A DNA stretch of 64,000 bases from Sphingobium ummariense RL-3 (GTDB lineage Bacteria > Pseudomonadota > Alphaproteobacteria > Sphingomonadales > Sphingomonadaceae), in NCBI RefSeq assembly GCF_000447205.1, contig NZ_AUWY01000058.1, forward strand, positions 1-64,000. Reading direction: 5' to 3'. The number at the start of each line of letters is the position of its first letter. Positions within the stretch are counted from its first letter, which is position 1. Shown here piece after piece: positions 61,300 to 64,000 of this stretch. Both the position numbers and the translations under genes were made by a program. The notes under the pieces are model-generated. The model was not told the origin of the DNA. It worked only from the letters and a program-made list of their open reading frames with translations, and ran no database searches.

Positions 61300-61659
61300 T
61301 CAGCTGATCCGCCGTCCGAAGCCGCCGGCCGGCAGGGAGTGGAAGGTCCGCGACTGGAACGCCATGGGCGCTCGCCGCGCCGCGCGGGCAATTTCCAGGC
61401 GCTCGAACAGCGGGCCTTCGCTGAGTTCATAGGGGAAGCGGATGCCCATGCGGTCATGCTCCGACCAGCGGACGATGCCGAACACGCTGTAGCCCTCGAG
61501 GTCGATCTGGCACTGGCTCTTGGGGGGCAGGGAACAGCCCACCACCTGCGCGCCGCCTTCGCTGAGGTCGATGATCGTACCTTCCAGGCTGTCGAGCACC
61601 GTGGTGACCACGATCGGTATATCGACGGCGGTGCGTTCGTGGCTGCGCTGAATCGTCAT
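61300..61659 (-). CDS. PilZ-domain protein
   Basis: A 119-residue protein made of one PilZ domain, which binds cyclic di-GMP. The RxxxR motif is RSHERTAV near 5 and the D/N-x-S-x-x-G motif is DLSEGGAQV. The C-terminal helix PLFERLEIARAARRAPM may contact a partner. Target unknown. It is upstream of the helicase, separated by 62 bases. Confidence 0.88.
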   Translation of the reverse strand: MTIQRSHERTAVDIPIVVTTVLDSLEGTIIDLSEGGAQVVGCSLPPKSQCQIDLEGYSVFGIVRWSEHDRMGIRFPYELSEGPLFERLEIARAARRAPMAFQSRTFHSLPAGGFGRRIS

Positions 61660-61786
61660 GGGGCCTCCAGGGCCGGCTATCTCACACTCAGGGTAAACGA
61701 AGTCCTAAAGTCGATCCGGATCTTGATGCAGATTTACCGTGAAGAGCGTTCCCTTTCGGCCTTTCCGTCGCTACTGGCATGGCACC

Positions 61787-63376
61787 ATGACTGAAGCCGA
61801 CATTCTCCGCACCGCTGCCCTCGCGTCCAAGGCCTGGCCCTATGAGGAGGCCCGCAAGCTGCTCAAGCGCTATCCGCAGGGCGCACCGGAAAAGGGCTAT
61901 GTGCTGTTCGAAACCGGCTACGGCCCGTCGGGCCTGCCGCATATCGGCACCTTCAACGAAGTGCTGCGCACGACCATGGTCCGCAACGCCTGGCATGCCT
62001 TGTCGGACGTGCCGACCCGCCTCATCGCCTTCAGCGACGACATGGACGGGCTGCGCAAGGTGCCCGACAATGTGCCCAACCAGGCAATGCTGGCGGAATA
62101 TCTGGGCAAGCCGCTGACGCAGGTGCCCGATCCTTTCGAAAAATATGAAAGCTTCGCGCATCACAACAATGCGATGCTGCGGGAATTCCTCGACCGTTTC
62201 GGATTCGATTATGAATTCGTCTCGGCGACCGAGCGCTACCGGGCGGGTGCTTTCGACGAAGCGCTGCGGCAGGTGCTGCGCCGCTACCAGGCGATCATGG
62301 AGATCATGCTGCCGACCCTGCGCAAGGAGCGGCAGGCGACCTATTCGCCGGTGCTGCCGATCAGCCCGAAGAGCGGCATCGTGCTCCAGGTACCGGTCGA
62401 GGTGGTCGACGCCGAAGCCGGCCTCGTCCGCTTCGAGGACGAAGGGGAGGTGGTCGAGCAGTCGATCCTGTCGGGCGGTGCCAAGCTGCAGTGGAAGGTC
62501 GACTGGGCGATGCGCTGGTACGCGCTGGGCGTCGACTATGAGATGGCGGGCAAGGATCTGATCGATTCGGTCACCCAGTCGTCGAAGATCTGCCGTGCAT
62601 TGGGCGGGCGCCCGCCCGAGGGGTTCAACTACGAGATGTTCCTCGACGAAAAGGGCGAGAAGATCTCCAAGTCGAAGGGCAACGGCCTCAGCCTGGAGCA
62701 GTGGCTGACCTATGGGCCTCAGGAAAGCCTCGCCTTCTACGCCTATCGCGAGCCCAAGAAGGCAAAGCAGCTGCACATGGGCGTCATTCCCCGTGCGGTG
62801 GACGAATATTGGCAGTTCCGCGCCAATTACCCGAAGCAGCCGATCGAGCAGCAGCTGGGCAACCCTGTCCATCATATCCATGACGGAAAGCTGCCGCAGG
62901 GGGAGCTGCCCGTCACTTTCGGCCTACTGCTCAACCTCGTCGGCGTGATGGGCGACGCGACCCGCGAGCAGGTGTGGGGCTATCTCCAGAACTATGTCCC
63001 CGGCGCCAGCGCGGAGAGCTATCCGGAACTGGACGCCCTGATTGGCCACGCGCTCGCCTATCACCGGGACTTCGTCGCGCCGACGCTCCAGCGCCGTGCA
63101 CCCGAAGCGAACGAGGCGGCGGCGCTGCGCAGGCTGGATACGGAACTGGCGGCGCTGCCCGCCGGCGCGTCGGCCGAGGATATCCAGAACATCGTCTATG
63201 CGATCGGCAAGGACGAGGCGTTCGGTTTCGCGGAACTGCGCGACTGGTTCAAGGCGCTCTACCAGACCTTGCTTGGCGCAGACCAGGGGCCGCGCATGGG
63301 CAGCTTCATCGCGCTTTACGGCATCGGAAACAGCCGCAAGCTTATCGCCGAGGCGCTTGACGCCGCGCAAGGCTGA
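61787..63376 (+). CDS. lysS: Class I lysyl-tRNA synthetase
   Basis: A 529-residue class I LysRS that charges tRNA-Lys. It has the HIGH-like GPSGLPHIGTF at 42-52 and the KMSKS-like KISKSKG near 290, with FETGYGPSGLPHIG just upstream. Class I is found in archaea and some bacteria, including many alphaproteobacteria, in place of class II LysRS. ATG 61787 is used. The C-terminal half is the anticodon-binding helical bundle. Confidence 0.95.
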   Translation: MTEADILRTAALASKAWPYEEARKLLKRYPQGAPEKGYVLFETGYGPSGLPHIGTFNEVLRTTMVRNAWHALSDVPTRLIAFSDDMDGLRKVPDNVPNQAMLAEYLGKPLTQVPDPFEKYESFAHHNNAMLREFLDRFGFDYEFVSATERYRAGAFDEALRQVLRRYQAIMEIMLPTLRKERQATYSPVLPISPKSGIVLQVPVEVVDAEAGLVRFEDEGEVVEQSILSGGAKLQWKVDWAMRWYALGVDYEMAGKDLIDSVTQSSKICRALGGRPPEGFNYEMFLDEKGEKISKSKGNGLSLEQWLTYGPQESLAFYAYREPKKAKQLHMGVIPRAVDEYWQFRANYPKQPIEQQLGNPVHHIHDGKLPQGELPVTFGLLLNLVGVMGDATREQVWGYLQNYVPGASAESYPELDALIGHALAYHRDFVAPTLQRRAPEANEAAALRRLDTELAALPAGASAEDIQNIVYAIGKDEAFGFAELRDWFKALYQTLLGADQGPRMGSFIALYGIGNSRKLIAEALDAAQG

Positions 63377-63551
63377 ACCGCGGCCGAACGGAACATTCAT
63401 GGGGGATAAACGTTTGGCCTTCGGTCCACCCCCTTTCGGACTGGTGATGCATGCTTGTGTGTCATCGGCCGCGCGCGCCCGGAGACGGGCGGCGCGGCCA
63501 CGAGGGTGCACTTCACCTTCGGCTCCCGTCCCGAACTTTGACAGTTGCGTG

Positions 63552-63565
63552 TGGTAGCGTTACCA
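63552..63565 (+). promoter_or_regulatory. LacI-type operator
   Basis: TGGTAGCGTTACCA is a near-perfect palindrome of the LacI-family form (TGGTAACGTTACCA). It overlaps the -10 region of a candidate promoter with -35 TTGACA at 63538-63543 and lies 35 bases before the MFS ATG. A LacI regulator would block transcription until a sugar inducer is present. No LacI gene is in the window. Confidence 0.5.
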
Positions 63566-63600
63566 CCCCTCCAAGCATAATCTGGTAGGAGCGGAGAGGC

Positions 63601-64000
63601 ATGGCAGGGCAAATCACGCGGCTGCGCTGGTGGATCATCGCGCTGGTCATGCTGGGCACGATCATCAACTATCTGACGCGCAGCACGCTCTCCGTCGCGG
63701 CGCCGACGCTGATGACCCAGCTCGACATCTCCACCCAGGAATATAGCTACATCACGGGTGCCTTCCAGATCGGCATCATGCTCCAGCCGGTCGCGGGCTA
63801 TCTGCTGGACGTCATCGGACTGAAGCTGGGCTTCGCGATCTTCGCGAGCTGCTGGGGCGTCATCACCATGGCGCACGGCCTTGCGACCGGGTGGGTCAGC
63901 CTGGCGGGACTGCGCGGCCTGCTCGGCTTCGCGGAGGGCACGGCGCATCCGGGCGGGCTCAAGGTCGTGGCGGAATGGTTCCCGGCGAAGGAAAGAGGCC
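63601..64000 (+). CDS. MFS transporter, ExuT-like (5' part)
   Basis: The first 133 residues of a major facilitator; the gene runs past the right edge. The N terminus RLRWWIIALVMLGTIINYLTR, GVIGLKLGFAIFA-type helix 3, and GFAEGTAHPGGLKVVAEWF, a helix-4-5 signature, match hexuronate/galactonate (ACS-family) transporters. AGGAG precedes ATG 63601. Control by a LacI-type operator 35 bases upstream fits a sugar-acid uptake gene. Confidence 0.85.
   Translation, partial: MAGQITRLRWWIIALVMLGTIINYLTRSTLSVAAPTLMTQLDISTQEYSYITGAFQIGIMLQPVAGYLLDVIGLKLGFAIFASCWGVITMAHGLATGWVSLAGLRGLLGFAEGTAHPGGLKVVAEWFPAKERG

Overview
The window is 64 kb of GC-rich chromosomal DNA from an alphaproteobacterium, most likely a sphingomonad (Sphingomonadaceae). 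I infer this from gene content: a class I lysyl-tRNA synthetase, the ChvG/ChvI - short HprK - RapZ - EIIA(Man) - HPr gene order, large TonB-dependent receptors, DUF3617 lipoproteins and the plsX-fabH-ihfA-merR block. No rRNA, tRNA, CRISPR array, integrase or transposase was seen. Most of the sequence is core genome, with small accessory islands set into it.

Layout. 1-1.3 kb: the tail of an unidentified gene and an acyltransferase. 1.5-7.8 kb: ffh and the ribosome-maturation operon rpsP-rimM-//-trmD-rplS, interrupted by a vapBC-like toxin-antitoxin pair, a beta-lactamase-family serine hydrolase and a small membrane protein. 8-18 kb: a TonB-dependent receptor, a GNAT acetyltransferase, an MHS-type transporter, an rRNA methyltransferase and an iron module (siderophore receptor with Fur box, small membrane protein, PepSY protein). 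18-22.5 kb: ptsH, EIIA, rapZ, hprK, chvG and chvI, all on the minus strand. 22.6-29.8 kb: an unrecognised outer-membrane protein behind a CsoR-like palindrome, a ferredoxin-NADP reductase, a pyruvyltransferase-fold protein, a Tat-exported DUF885 protein and an exported methyltransferase. 29.8-33.1 kb: a three-gene higBA-type operon and uvrB. 33-43 kb: a decayed gene, fumarate hydratase, DUF3667, a soluble chemotaxis-type signalling protein, an MBL hydrolase, gene remnants, HNH and GST genes. 43-47 kb: nrdA and nrdB, separated by two unrelated genes and preceded by a candidate NrdR box pair. 46.9-48.2 kb: a strikingly AT-rich island with a Panacea-domain (SocA/DUF4065) gene and an unrecognised 244-residue gene. 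48-64 kb: small envelope proteins, a nuclease, a truncated globin, RidA, an ArsC-like protein, GlpQ, an Rrf2 regulator, an MBL hydrolase, a MAPEG protein, rpmF-plsX-fabH-ihfA-merR, a SixA-type phosphatase, a DinG-type helicase, a PilZ protein, lysS and the start of a sugar-acid MFS gene behind a LacI-type operator.

The most promising candidate for an undescribed system is the 46.9-48.2 kb pair. A Panacea antitoxin domain is followed, 10 bases later and behind a strong ribosome binding site, by a gene of no recognised family, in DNA of quite different composition from its surroundings. The second candidate is the higBA operon led by a protein that appears to join a ribbon-helix-helix domain to a winged-helix domain. 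Other points of interest are the break in the rpsP-rimM-trmD-rplS operon, a REP-like palindrome family, a frameshift in a run of seven C, and operator-like palindromes for Fur, CsoR, NrdR and LacI-type regulators. All functions are assigned by reading the translations and motifs by eye; no database search was run.
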